NCBI GenBank assembly: GCA_958298945.1
Contig: OY282609.1
Location: forward strand, 10,894,326-10,958,325
Reading direction: 5' to 3'
Origin: Atherix ibis
Lineage: Eukaryota; Arthropoda; Insecta; Diptera; Athericidae
DNA: 64,000 nucleotides
Shown here: positions 1 through 11,499 of the stretch, one piece after another
Numbering within the stretch: position 1 is the first letter of the stretch
How the letters are laid out: each line of letters begins with the position of its first letter
The notes under the pieces: generated by a model
Told to the model about the DNA's origin: nothing
What the model saw: only the letters and a program-made list of their open reading frames with translations
Database searches by the model: none
Translations under genes and position numbers: made by a program

Positions 1-2522
1 TATTATATTTAGAAAATAATTATTAGAAAAATTTATAGAAACAATATGAATAACAATTAAAAACCTTTTTTCATTAATTGGTCATGGAAGTTTTTATATG
101 CAACATAATATTTTTATTATTAAAAAAAAATTGTTTTCTTATAACCTCAATGACAATGTCATATATTTAGAAATTTTTAAATAATTTATTCTTATTTAAT
201 ATTTAAAAAAAAAAAAACTATACTTTTTCTTAAAAGTAATTCTAGTTGGAGTCAATCAACCGATAGAAGTTGGTTGATATTCCATATTCGGTAAGTGGTT
301 TCTGTTTCAAAATAAAAATCTCTGTCGTCATTCCATCTCTACATACGTAAATGAACAAACAAACAAAAAAACTAAAAACAAATTTGCTAACACCTACACT
401 AAAAAAAAAATTCATACCTCAATAATTTTTCCATCAATTTATTACCATGTAGGTAAATATGTATAGTAAAAACACAATCCGATATGAATTTCAATGTACG
501 ACTAAATCTGAGCTTATAAACTTTATGAAATTCTTCATTATACAATTCAGTTCCATGGAAAATAAAATAATTAACACAAAATAGCTACTAATATGCAAAA
601 TATTATATTTTAAAAGTAATTTTATTTGAATAATCAAAAAATAAAAATATGAAATGGAAAAATTTTCTGGAAATTTAATCAATCTGGAGAAGAAAAAAAA
701 CATATGAAACTATGTTAAGGTGATTTCTTTAATTAATACTTGTTTGCTAGAAATACTCAAAGTGATGAATTTTTTTTACTCTTTAACTGCAGGTAAATTT
801 AATTACTATTTTAGTTGCAATGCAACATTGAGCCTATACTCGTAACATACAATATTATATTGTACCTAAAAATAAAATTTAAAACGACTTTTTTTTTAAA
901 CTAAAACTGATCAATTCATCTTAATGAGAAAAAATCTTTTATTATCATATAAAAAATAAAAAAAATTATAGTCATAAAATCTATTATAATACTAATAATG
1001 TTTGTGGCTATCTACAAAAATCACATCGATTAGTAAATTAAATGAAGATAAACTTAAGTTTGTTTTCTTTTCAAAAGAAAAATTCAATAAATTTTATATT
1101 AAAGAAAATTATATTTTTTTTTTCAATAAAATAAAGATACTTCCGTTAATGATATATTAATTTAATATTTTCATAAATTTTAAGAAAAAAATATCATACA
1201 TCCAAGTCAATGGCATCTCCAACGTCTAGAGGTCTAGAGTCTACAGTGTAAATGCTAAAAATGTACTCGTACGAGTGGGCATATATCATCTCGTATATGG
1301 CAAAATAAAAATGTAGTTTTCTTTGTTGTTTTTTTGTTTTTTTTTTTGGTTTTTTTTAACAAAACAATCCAAATTTTGAAATGTCATCAACCATTGTTTT
1401 TTTAATTTATTTTAAAAGATATTTAAAACCTTCAATTTATTTTCAAGGTAAAAATTAAATCAAAACTAACCAAAAGAAATAATAATATTAAAAAAACATC
1501 GTTAAACTATATAAAAAATTGTATGTAAAAAGCAATTTTTCGTTTATATTTAAATACATTTTTTTTTATATTATACAAAACTAGTAGTAGTTATATTTTT
1601 TTAATGAGTATTTTCTTAGTGATGAGCCGCATATCTCAGTCATAAATATCGAGCAAGAAATAAGACTCTTCGTTGAAGAAAATTTCCATCGTAACGTGGC
1701 TACCATTTTTAAGTTTTTTTTTACAATTTTAACGTATTGTTTGATAATTACAATATATAAACTTTTATATAAAATAGCAAACTATAAACTAAACAAATAT
1801 TATTTTAAATGATAAATATTTGCATTAACTCTTAATTTATTTATAGAGTTGTACTTTTTAAATCATAAAATCAATTATATTTTACTTATTTTTTTTTTAT
1901 TTTTTTTTATTTCGTTTATGGTAAATAAAAATAAATCTAATTTTTATTCTATACATGTATATATATATATAAAATACAGATTAAATTGTATTTAAAATTA
2001 TAATTAATGGAAGGGAATAATTTTATCAACCAGATAGAAAAATTTAAAATACCATCAAAAAGTTTATTGTTTCTAATAATAATATGCGAACTTTGACAAG
2101 GCTGATCATATATACATACACATATATATACCTATAAGAAAAGCTGTTAAAATTTGGAAATGAAAAAAAAAACTAAGTAAATACAGTCAATTGAATTTGA
2201 TACCTAAAACGATACTTAACACCTGCCGAACAAATTTAGACAGCACTTACGTCTTATCACTAACGTAATGAATACAACAACAACAAGAAAAAACAGAACA
2301 AATAATTTCGAATAACCTATTATCAAAATTGGGTATATTACTTAATTAACTTGTATTACAAAAATTTACATAATTTTTTTACTTTTATATTTAATTTTTA
2401 GAACTCTTTATAGTTAAAATAAAAAATTTGAATTAAAAATGTAGCAGTAATCAAAAAATTGTTAACCAGACTAGATTAATTAGAAAATCTTTTTGATTAA
2501 AAATACATTTAAATATTCATAC
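1..2522. other. AT-rich non-coding sequence, probably first long intron of the DPP4-like gene
   Basis: No convincing exon was found on either strand. The sequence is dominated by A and T runs. Short open frames such as 491-703 (minus) and an open stretch near 1610-1700 (plus) have no recognisable domain and no supported splice sites. The donor at 2522-2521 on the minus strand implies that at least this 2.5 kb is intron. Confidence 0.45.
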
Positions 2523-2691
2523 CTGTTATCCATGTCCCATTAAAAATATCTGTACGAAATTTACGCAATAAATAGTCCATAAAAGTAAACGGTTGCCTAA
2601 CAATGGTATCAGTATTATTGACTATAACAGCAGGATATGCAACAATCAACGAAGCACAATAACAACAAATTACAACGAATAATAGTTTATT
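2523..2691 (-). CDS. Signal-peptide exon of a probable dipeptidyl peptidase 4-like protease (partial)
   Basis: On the minus strand an acceptor (ataattag) is followed by 169 nt of open frame and ends at a donor (ACAG|GTATG) in phase 1. It reads NKLLFVVICCYCASLIVA, a clear signal peptide or signal anchor, then a stretch containing FTFMDYLLRKF and FNGTWIT. This matches the start of the beta-propeller domain of insect DPP4-family serine peptidases, where a 'T-L-x-D-Y-L' segment precedes 'FNGTWIS' (family pattern recalled, not searched). The initiator ATG is probably the complement of 2767-2769, in a good insect context (CCAAAAATGG). That would make ATG the last codon of the previous exon, followed by a weak donor GTTCGT. 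No further exon was seen between 1 and 2522, so the next lies beyond the left edge. It is a real exon with fair confidence; the family call is less certain. Confidence 0.5.
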
Positions 2692-2769
2692 CTAATTATA
2701 AAAATTAAAAAAATATTTAGAAAAATTATATAAAAATATTTCAAAATAATAAAATTCTATGAACGAACC

Positions 2770-4360
2770 ATTTTTGGAAATTCAAACTTCTTTCCCGTTT
2801 ATCTGAATGTGAATTTTAACTGTTATCAAAACGAATTGCAAAATATTTTAGAAATGATTTTAATCAACAACAAAAATATTATATCCTATTTTTTACTAAA
2901 GGATATACACATATGTATAAATAATAATTTGCTTAAAAATTACTTGAAAATATTAACAAGTCATTCGTCTAGTCTCTGGGATATATTAACTCGCCGAAAA
3001 CTAAACGCTGACTGGTTCAATCGTTGAAGTTCGATGAGAACACATGCAGACTATCGAAGGCATTTCTTCGGATTTGATGTTTACAATAATATCAATGACT
3101 TTAAATTTTTCTTAACATTTTTTTCTTTATTTCTAACTACAAATACCAACAAGAACTGCAATACACATATATAAAATACAAAATTCACATTGGAACCCCT
3201 ACTTATGACAAAGACTTGAAATAAAGTTGATATTACCACTTCAACTTGATCTTAAACTCTTTCGAAACTTGCGTTTATAAGAATAATAGATAACGACGCT
3301 TTCAACTAATTCCATAGCACTAAAAGTTATCAATTTAAAAAAGAAAAATAAAATGATTATACAACTAGTGAAAAATCTATAGAATATTAGAAATTTGAGG
3401 AATACCAATTTACAATTTTATTTATTTTATTATTGTAATAAATTACAAGTTATTGGGAATAATAACTTATTAAAATTTAAATAAAGCTGATCTAGTTTTT
3501 TAGATTATATTTTATTTCTTTATTAAAAAATTAATGTTAACCGCTAAATATTATTAAAAAAGTAATAAAAATATTAACATTTATTAGGGAATTTAAAAAA
3601 CAATATAATACGGCAGTGATAATGCCATCAACTTCTCAGCCAGTCAACAACAAATCTTTTGATCTTTACTGACAGTTTCTCAGCCCCCTAAGATATTTGT
3701 GGATCGTTAAAAGATATTTGTGGATCAATGAAATTCTTCGCAATTTATTACACAACAAAAACGTACAGTTGAGTAGGATTTTAGGACTCACTGAAGTACC
3801 CAATTAACCTTATCTCCTAAAAAAATGGCACCTAATACCATTAGTCATACCTAGACAACCAGACTGGGTGGGTCAACGTCGCGAGATTTTTGTCCATATA
3901 TATATTGAACTAATCGGAAATTCTGGGCTGTACTTATCCATTATTTTCTTTTAGGTAACCAACCTCCTCTTTCATGCTTTTCCTGTCATACTTACCGCAC
4001 TCTATAATTTATTTCTTAAACAATTTCATTTTGAATAGCACTTCTCACATGGACCCAATAATTCCTTTTTCAAACCCTTTCTAATATTCTCAAATATTTC
4101 AGTATGCTTCACAAAATTCAATAATTTCTGACTTTACACGTCAATCATCTATCGACCAATTTCGTTAAGAATGCGGGCAATGCTAACCAACACGAAACAT
4201 GAATTCGTCAAATGGCCTCATGGTAATGGCGCTACATAATAGAACCTGGTTTGTCTCAAAAACCTTACATACATACTTACACACATACAAGATATGGTAG
4301 AAAATTAATAAAATTTCGCTCAGGGAGACCTTTAACACTGAAAACTAATGAAAATGTGTA
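2770..4360. other. Intergenic and degenerate sequence
   Basis: It holds the presumed 5' UTR and promoter of the minus-strand gene (about 2770-3050) and then unrecognised sequence. A 16-nt direct repeat (aagatatttgtggatc) occurs twice near 3690-3727 with a 22-nt period. The 72-codon open frame at 2809-3027 starts from GTG, is very AT-rich and looks like chance. Confidence 0.4.
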
Positions 4361-4374
4361 ACGAGTGAGGGATT

Positions 4375-4640
4375 TATGCTTCCAGGACAATCTGTTATTG
4401 TCTGCGCAACATTATTATCCATAGATTTATCAGAATTTTACCTTACAATCCATACATGAGCCTTGGATAAATCAATACTAGAAACGTAAGATGTGCAATG
4501 AGCTGCTGTTACAATCCAGTTATCGTAAAGAATAGATCCATACTGGCTTCCAGTAAAATTTGATACGGAAAGTCGCTAATATCAGCACCGTATGAAAGGT
4601 ATTTGCCAATTGTTGATTATACGATAGTACCAGCTTCTTC
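4375..4640 (-). pseudogene. Trypsin-like serine protease fragment (pseudogene)
   Basis: The minus strand reads GSILYDNWIVTAAHC, the segment of chymotrypsin-fold proteases that carries the catalytic histidine (TAAHC, at about 4496-4510). Just upstream, in another frame, is DISDFPYQILLEAS, which matches the N-terminal strand after the activation site (usual form 'FPYQVSL'). The frame change between the two pieces and a TAA soon after AHVWIVR show that the gene is broken. No Asp or Ser catalytic regions were found nearby. It is either a dead duplicate or an exon of a decayed gene. The assignment rests on the TAAHC block and its spacing, and is fairly firm as a family call. Confidence 0.7.
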
Positions 4641-5503
4641 CGGAAAACTTTTTGTACACGAAAACTGCTCAAAACACTCAAAGAGTCTTAATTTGTAATT
4701 TGTGTCAATTAAAATTTCGACATCAACAGACTATCAATATTTTGCGTATCTTTCATTAAATGCGCAGTCATATCTAATCGCAGGTAGCATGCACTTAAGT
4801 TCTACTTATCGTCATAGGTATTTTCAATATTTGAGTAGTTGCATTCCATAATTTGTATAAATTTTTTAATAAAAAATACTATTTTGAACAATCAATTTTC
4901 CGTTTTTTTTCTATTAATACAGGGTGTGTCAACTTGGACTGACTGATTTAAAATGCATAAAACTTTTTTATTTTTGAATTTTTTTATTATATTTTTTTTT
5001 GCAGATTATAAAATTTTTTATAAAGTCTTTATACTCAGTGCAAGAACGTGTCAAAGTTGTTGAATTTAATTTTTTATCCGGACGAAAGAAAATATCGTCA
5101 GCATTTTAATACTGTCACCGGTCCCAGTACAAACATGATAAGAAACTTCTTAATAACTCGTTTTGAGGAGCGTGGTGCAGTATTTGATGAGCCAGGAACA
5201 AATTTTAATCTGTGGAGACTGTACGCGAAAGTGTCAACGATAAGCCATCTCTATTGAGCATCTCCAGAAAATCGTTACGGCGCATTTTCAAACTTGATCT
5301 GAGGATGTTTCCATACAAAATTCAATTGGTTCAAGAATTATTTATGTTCGCAGGGCAGAAGCACGATAATGCCAACTTTTTGAACAATCTCATTATGAGC
5401 GATGAAGCACATTTTCATTTAAATGGATATGTCCATATGGAAAATAAGCATCCACAATGCATCTCTGTGGCGGTATACCGGAGCATGTCACCGATTTTTT
5501 ATA

Positions 5504-7729
5504 GGGTTTTTCAAAAAGAGTGATATGATTTCTTTTTTTTTTAAACACACTAATTGTTAAGAAAATTCAAATGTTTTTTATTTATTGTAAAGTACAATCG
5601 ATACAATTAAGTTTTGAATAAAACGTCATTCAAATGGCTTCCACGACTTCTTTTACAAAAACGAATTCGATGAACCCAATTTTCGAGCACTAAAATCAAG
5701 TCGTACGTATATGTCATGAATAGCACGTTCACTATTGACTTCTAAAGCTTGAAGAGAGTCTGGTTTATTGCTAAAGAAGAGAGTCTGGTTTAATGACTTC
5801 AAATAATCCCACAAGAAATAGTCTAATGATGTTTAATTACAACTTATATTGAGCCCATTCAATATACCGCTCTCCATTGACAGTAACGGTGTTACCAGCT
5901 TCATTTCGAAAGATGATTCCACCAGACCAAAAACCACAACAAACTGTCAATTTAGGTGAATTTAATGGGTGTTCATGAATAATTTGTGGATTATCTTCGC
6001 ACCAGAATCAACAGTTTTGTTTAGTTACCGCACCACTCAGATGAAAGTGAGAGCACGAAAAGTTGCAATTGGAGAACGATTATTTTGATAATAAAATTGA
6101 ATAATTTGTAAACGTTACTCTTGCGTATATCTCTCTATAATGAAATTGTAAACATGACTGAATACAATGAAAAAAAATGACAGATCATGACATATTACAA
6201 ATGGCCGAAACGTCACTTAGAAATCGGAGTCCTGGAGGCTCTTAAGAACATGGGGGTACCCTACTACCTACGGAGGATGGTCAGATCATACTTCAGTGAT
6301 CGACTTCTACACTACGAAACGGAGGATGGACCAGCGGAGTATGGGGTTACGGGTGGGGTACCTCAGGGCTCTGTCCTGGCGCCACTCGTTTGGAACGTCA
6401 TGTACGACGGCCTACTCCATCTGGAATTACCGACGAACACAATGCTCGTGGCCTTCGCGGACGACGTAGCGGTTGTCCTTGTAGCCAAATACCTGGAAGA
6501 TCTGGAAGCCGCATTCTCCACCACCATCTGGAGGATAAGACAGTGGATGACATCGGCAGACCTGTCATTGGCGGAACATAAGACCGAAGCACTCCTTGTG
6601 AGTATCCGGAAGAAAATGGAGACCATTACCATAAGAGTAGGCGACCACGACATCCAGTCACTACCCTACATAAGGTATCTAGGAGTGGTTTTGGATGCCA
6701 GACTCAACTACAAGAAGCACATCTCCAGCGTCAGCAAGAAGGCATCAGCAGTACAAGGCGCACTTTCGCGGATAATGCCCAATATCGGAGGCCCCAGGCA
6801 AATTCGAAGACAACTACGGGCAACTGGTGTTACCTCCGTCCTGCTATACGGAGCACCAGTGTGGGCGAAATCGCTAGAGCTAACAAGATACCGCAAGACA
6901 ATGTCATAAGTCCAGCGGCTCTCAGCGATCAGAGTAGCGTCAGCATACAGAACGGTATCACACGATGCGGTCAACGTTGTGGCATCATGCCCACCCATCG
7001 ATATCCTGGCAGGAGAGCGAGAACGCCAATATCGTAGGAAGAAGGAAGAGCGGCGAAAGGTCTTCTGTGAAGAGGAGAGACCCGAGAGTCTTCGCCTCTG
7101 GCACCAAATGGGTCACTCGCCTGCACGGGGAAGTCGGGTATTACATCACCCAACTCTTGACTGGACATGGATGCTTTCGGGCATACTTGCACAGATTCAA
7201 GAGAACAGACTCCCTAAACTGTCATCGTTGCTACGATATGCTGGAAGATGCAGAACACGTGTTCTTCCAATGCCCCTTTTACGAGGGGACACGGGCAGAA
7301 CTGGAGAAAAATCTGGACCGTTCCATCAGTCCAGAAAACATAGTGGAGTGCATGCTGAAGAACCAATCGGCTTGGAACAAAGTTGCAGAGTACGCGGAAT
7401 GTATCATCAAGGATCTTCACACCACGTACGAAGAATAGCCCGCGAGGCGTCATAACATCGGGACAGTAGTAAAATATAATAAATAGTAAAATATTATAAG
7501 AACGCCCCGGCGAAGTAAAATTTACAAAGAGTGCCGCCGGGGAACCATCGTTCCGGGAGCAAGGGTAGAGGTACAGGTTAGGTTTTAGCGAGGTAAAAAT
7601 CCCGCATAACTCGTCTGACAGGTAGAAGGCCTCCCAGTCGAGTACTTTTTGAAGGTTTCCCCCTGTACCTCAATAAAAAAAAAATTTAAAAAAAAAACTT
7701 AAAATCATATCACTCTTATTGAAAACCCC
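5504..7729 (-). mobile_element. Nested mariner-family element B inside element A
   Basis: The ends form a 28-bp inverted repeat (GGGTTTTTCAAAAAGAGTGA on the left; GGGGTTTTCAATAAGAGTGA read inward from 7729) with 26 of 28 bases matching. Both ends abut TA (5502-5503 and 7730-7731), the target duplication of this superfamily. The minus strand between 6020 and 5605 holds transposase relics: HEHPLNSPKLTV, then FRNEAGNTVTVNGERY, then LDYFLWDYLKSLNQTL near the C-terminus. The segment with the second catalytic Asp is missing between about 5838 and 5825, so the element was internally deleted. The R1-like LINE at about 6190-7690 occupies the N-terminal half of the element. Confidence 0.8.
6187..7690 (+). 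mobile_element. 5'-truncated R1-clade non-LTR retrotransposon (reverse transcriptase pseudogene)
   Basis: The open frame 6187-6906 encodes the reverse transcriptase palm. It has GVPQGSVLAPLVWNVMYDG (motif 4), AFADDVAVVL with the catalytic Asp pair, then LSLAEHKTEALL and YLGVVLDARL. An in-frame TAA at 6907-6909 is followed by more homologous sequence in the same frame. A frameshift at about 7065-7110 then moves to the frame that ends at 7438. That C-terminal part has the zinc-knuckle-like block CHRCYDMLEDAEHVFFQCP. The 3' UTR (7439-7672) is GC-rich and ends in an A-rich tail at 7673-7699. Base composition, near 50% GC, contrasts sharply with the surroundings and suggests a more recent arrival. 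The endonuclease and 5' half are absent. Confidence 0.85.
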
Positions 7730-8348
7730 TATACTTCCGGCAGTTCTGAATAATCCTGGCATATGGTTCCAGCAAGATGGAGCTACAGCTCATATCGCGA
7801 CAGCAACAATGGCGACTCTTCGAGAACTTTTCGTTGATCAAATAATTTAAAAAAAATGTAAATTTTGCTTGGCCATTTCGTTCGCCCCTGATTTTTTGTG
7901 TGGGGTTTCTTAAAGGAACGGGTTTACATGAACAAACCACAACACATTCAGGACCTACCTGAACAAAGTAGAGTTTACTCCCCACATTAACAATATTGTT
8001 GCTAAAGGTAGTGCAGTTTTAGGCGTTATAAAGCTTTGGTCGAGAGAACTTGATTACCTGTCAGGCACTTGCAAGTATTGCCTCTTCTATACGTTAATTA
8101 TTCTACGTCTAACTATGTCTTACACAAGCCAATGAACCGTTTGTGTGTTTCTGTTTATAGCTGTAAGGAATTCGATCTTACTACAACTAAAAACTCTTTG
8201 AAGAAAATTTTCTTTTCTCTCCCTAACTTGTTTTTTCTTACATTTTTAGGGGTTCTTTGTTTAACGTTCTATGAATTTTACTAGTTTCTTAAGAATTTTT
8301 CTTTTCTTTTCTTTTATTATATTTGCATGTCTTGCAAATATAGATCAA

Positions 8349-9208
8349 CCGCGTGTCCCAAAAATAACCGAACTTTATATTTAAATCATACAACATGCAG
8401 CGCCATCTATTGATACATTCATCCTTTTTCAAATGCCCCTACACATAAATTCATATAAATCGGATGACAGATGTGAAAATTACAGCCATTTCAATAAAAG
8501 AAAAAGTGTGCTAATATTACAAAAAAAAGAAAGAGCAAATACGAAATTTTTTCGCGGAGACGACTATTATTACAAAAAAAGAAAGAGCAAATATGAAAAA
8601 AAATTTCGCGGAGACGACAGACGAATTGATGGGAAAAGTTTATGGTGATTATTGTATGAGTCGTACTCAAGTTTATACGTGGTTTACACGATTTAAAAAT
8701 TGTTGTGAGGATTTAAATGACGACCTAAGGGCCAGGTCGTCCAGAAGCTAGTAATTATGCTGAATTGTTGGAAAAAGTCTGTGAAATCATTGGTATCGAT
8801 GCAAATTTTACTACGAGAATGTTGGAGAATTTTAACTGAAGATTTGGGTAAAAGAAAGGTCTGTGCGCGTTTTGTTCCACATGAATTAAATGAAGACCAA
8901 AAAAGTGAACGAATTTTTGATGAAAAAACGTATTCGCCTGATCTATCACCATGTGACTATTTTCTATTTCCAAAACTTAAAACCAAGATGAAATGACCAT
9001 TTTATGATGCTATCCCAGCCATTTTTGTTTTGTAACATTAGCACAGTTTTTCTTTTTTTGAAGCGGCTGTAACTTTCACATCTGTCATCCGATTTACATG
9101 AATTTAGATGCATTTGAAAAAGGATGAATGTATCTCATCCTTTTTTTTTAAATTTTAAATAGATGGCGCTGCCGAACCATATTCGGTTATATTTGGGACA
9201 CACCGTGG
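8349..9208 (+). mobile_element. Internally deleted mariner element C with long inverted repeats
   Basis: The ends (CCGCGTGTCCCAAAAATAAC on the left; an inverted copy finishing about 9208) extend inward as an imperfect inverted repeat of roughly 180-200 bp that includes 'cagcgccatctatt' and 'cggatgacagatgtgaaa'. The interior has plus-strand transposase scraps: CMSRTQVYTWFTRFKN (helix-turn-helix region), ILTEDLGKRKVCARFVPHEL (linker), and SPDLSPCDYFLFPKLK (just before the third catalytic residue). The catalytic core between these is deleted. A direct duplication of about 50 bp at 8519-8620 lies near the left repeat. It sits within the right arm of element A. Confidence 0.75.
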
Positions 9209-9604
9209 ATCGGTGAATATTTTTCTACAGTTACTAGGATTGCCACCCAGCATTTGTTAGGATATTCCTTAGCATTTGTTGTTGAAAGTTGAATCTTAAA
9301 GTCAAATTAAAAAAAGAAATAATATGCGAACATAAATTGCAAATTTGGAGCTAGTAACGTTGTGCAACTTAACGCAAAATGCCATAGAAAGAGTGATTAA
9401 CTGCCAACAAGAAAATGGAAGTCATTTAAGGAATATTATTATTCACACTTAGATTTTTTTTAAAATGAATAAATTACACTTTTATTTATTAAAAAAAAAG
9501 AAGAAAAAAACATTTCAAAATAGAAAAGACGTGTGTATTTGAAATCAGTCAGTCTAAGTTGGCCCAGCCTGTACATCAGAATCAAAATGGCAGCTATTAC
9601 GAGG

Positions 9605-9950
9605 GTAGATTAAAAAGTTTCCGTAATGGCAATTAAAACAAATTAATTTTTTTTTATCATGTTTTATTTTTCAATGTAATCCTCTCTTAGTTGAATAGAC
9701 GTTATCCAACGTCTCTCAAATTTTCCGATTCCCTCCTGGAAGTGGCTTTGTTCAAGCTTTCGAAGTCTATGTTCTCTTCATTCGACGAAAATTTCTTTCC
9801 AGACAGGAATGTTTTCTGTTTCGGGAACAGCTGGAATTTCTGATAGAGCAGACCGAGTTTTAAGGCCTAAAAAATTTTTGCTAGTGAATGTAATGTTTTA
9901 ATATTTTTCAACAGCACCGTTTGGTAGCCCCCTCTTATACATTAGAGCAC
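9605..9950 (-). mobile_element. Mariner transposase C-terminal relic
   Basis: The minus strand reads ERWITSIQLREDYIEK, the usual C-terminal ending of one mariner subgroup, with more decayed sequence upstream. The right boundary (gggtagattaaaaagtttccg at about 9603) looks like a mariner terminal repeat. No intact catalytic domain remains. Confidence 0.55.
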
Positions 9951-10069
9951 GCACTGTTAAGTTGCCCTTCTTTATAATTGAGAATCGAAAAAAAACGCTA
10001 TTAGTACAATTTTGATTCTGTTTAAAAATAATTTTTCAATTATAAAAAAGGGAAAAGTAACTGACGTAC

Positions 10070-10560
10070 GAGGTCTGTTCAAAAAGTATCGCGAATTTTG
10101 AATTTCCGAGGGTTACGTACATTAAGTTAAGAAATTAATGTACTATTAATTTATACATTAACTTATACATTACGTACAAGTTCGGCCATTTTGAATGTTC
10201 GGTTAATTTTTGACAGCTGCTTTGCTTGCACGTGTTTTGGCTCGTCTTCGATTTTTACCCATTTTCGACCAAAAACAGCATAGCATTAACATTGCTAAGG
10301 AGCTTTTGGACTCTGTCCGCGACGAACCAAATTTGCTCCAAAGGGTCATAACTGGTGACGAATCACGGGTTTATGGTTATGACGTGAAAACCAAAGCTCA
10401 ATCATCCCAATGGAAGTTGCTGTACGAGCCAAAACCGAAAAAAGCGCGCCAAGTTCGGTCGAATGTGAAGGTTTTGTTTACAGTTTTCTTCGATTGCAGG
10501 GGCGTGGTTCATCATGATTTCATGCCACAGGGTAGAACGGTCAGTCAATAAGGAATATTA
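10070..10560 (+). mobile_element. Mariner (DD34D-type) element relic
   Basis: A terminal repeat (TACGAGGTCTGTTCAAAAAG, about 10069-10088) is followed by an open frame at 10210-10551. It contains ELLDSVRDEPNLLQRVITGD, in which the Asp of VITGDE is the first catalytic residue, then KAQSSQWK, KKARQVRSNVKVLFTVFFD and HHDFMPQGRTV. These are in the order expected for mariner. The match stops at about NKEYYLQV near 10570. The second and third catalytic residues and the right terminal repeat were not found, so the element is 3'-truncated or deleted. Confidence 0.8.
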
Positions 10561-10610
10561 CCTGCAAGTTATTTGGTCTCGAACGAGTTTTTGTTCTGCA
10601 TCAACCCAAT

Positions 10611-10952
10611 TTGTGGAAAGCTCTTTCAAAACCAACTTATCGTGTGAGATACGAAGACAAACTTCTACAATTTCACGCACCATTTTTCGCCGGTCTTTGT
10701 ACACGATTTTTTGTGGGTTTAGCAAAAAAAAAACTCCCTGACAATGGCTCTGATTTCAATTTATTCCAGTTTCGAAATTGCGAGCAACGCGATCATCGAC
10801 GTCAAAAACTGTTAAAAGCAGAAAAAATGGCCGATCAATTTGACAATTACATGAACAGAGCCGCCAACAAAAAACTATTTGAAAAATGTAGCCATCTACG
10901 AGTATTAGGGCATTTCAGAAACTTCTCAATTCACTCTTGCAGTTTAGTTTAA
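10611..10952 (+). other. Unrecognised open frame downstream of the mariner relic
   Basis: A 113-codon open frame follows the broken mariner transposase but no longer matches it. It reads FFAGLCTRFFVGLAKKK, then EKMADQFDNYMNRAANKKLF. Composition is richer in G and C than the flanks and looks protein-like, but I do not recognise a family. It may be part of another transposon inserted at about 10575, or host sequence carried with it. The frame could equally be non-coding. Confidence 0.25.
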
Positions 10953-11089
10953 TAAATATCGATTATTTTTATTAAATATCAAATGTTATCCAATTTATGC
11001 TCTGAAATAAAGCCCACTTAAATTAAAATTTTGATGGAATTTTTAATTCATTATATTGCTTTGACCATAATGCCATTATTCATAGTGTC

Positions 11090-11490
11090 AACTCAAACGA
11101 TTTCGAAGGCCAATTGACATTTTCCAAATATCGATATTACACGTCGCCTGGGAACTTTTCGAGTAATAAAGTAAAAATTTGTGCTCTTATATAGAATGTA
11201 GCGCCGTCTTTTTAAAACCAGATTAAAATCTTCAAGTTTAGCCGAAAAGAAATCTGCCATAGAGCCCAGAACAAACGCTAACGTATAACACCAGATACAA
11301 TTGATTCTACAGTCACTTGAGGGTTTACAGAGCCCCATTCAATGTAATTTTGGTTCTTATCGTATCCACCGAGCTTGAAACGAGCATAATTGCTGAAGAA
11401 ATTTTTGTTAGAAAAGTCAGCATCCAAAATTTGTTGGTTCAGTATCCAATCGATCGGCGTATTCCCTGCGGATTCAATGTTCTGTTAATC
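11090..11490 (-). mobile_element. Mariner-family transposase relic (same family as element A)
   Basis: Read on the minus strand, pieces in order are: TKITLNGAL (the 'TVNG' strand), KDGATFYIRAQIFTLLLEKF (position of the second catalytic Asp; 'QQDGATCHTAR' in intact relatives) and GDVYRYLENVNWPSKSFEL ('GDVNWPPRSCDL' in relatives). Several stops and frameshifts separate them. No ends could be defined. Confidence 0.6.
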
Positions 11491-11499
11491 GATCCATAA

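Larger units (their letters stand above)
4920..9571 (+). mobile_element. Outer mariner-family (IS630/Tc1/mariner) element A, interrupted by later insertions
   Basis: Terminal inverted repeats of about 35 bp (starting CAGGGTGTGTCAACTTGGAC on the left, with the inverted copy ending at 9571) lie next to TA dinucleotides. Between them are decayed plus-strand transposase pieces. An N-terminal and catalytic part lies at 5048-5503, with SDEAHFHLNGYVHMENKHPQ containing the first catalytic Asp. A middle part at 7732-8060 has WFQQDGATAHIATATMATLR, containing the second Asp. A C-terminal tail is at about 9370-9440. The coding pieces carry stops and frameshifts. Element B (5504-7729) and element C (about 8349-9208) interrupt it. 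The family matches the insect transposases with 'FSDEAHF..GYVN.QN' and 'WFQQDGATCHT' motifs. Confidence 0.8.

Noticed and set aside
241..310. Possible microRNA hairpin around atcaacc...ggttgat
   Set aside because: The stem is only 7-9 bp, too short for a pre-miRNA.
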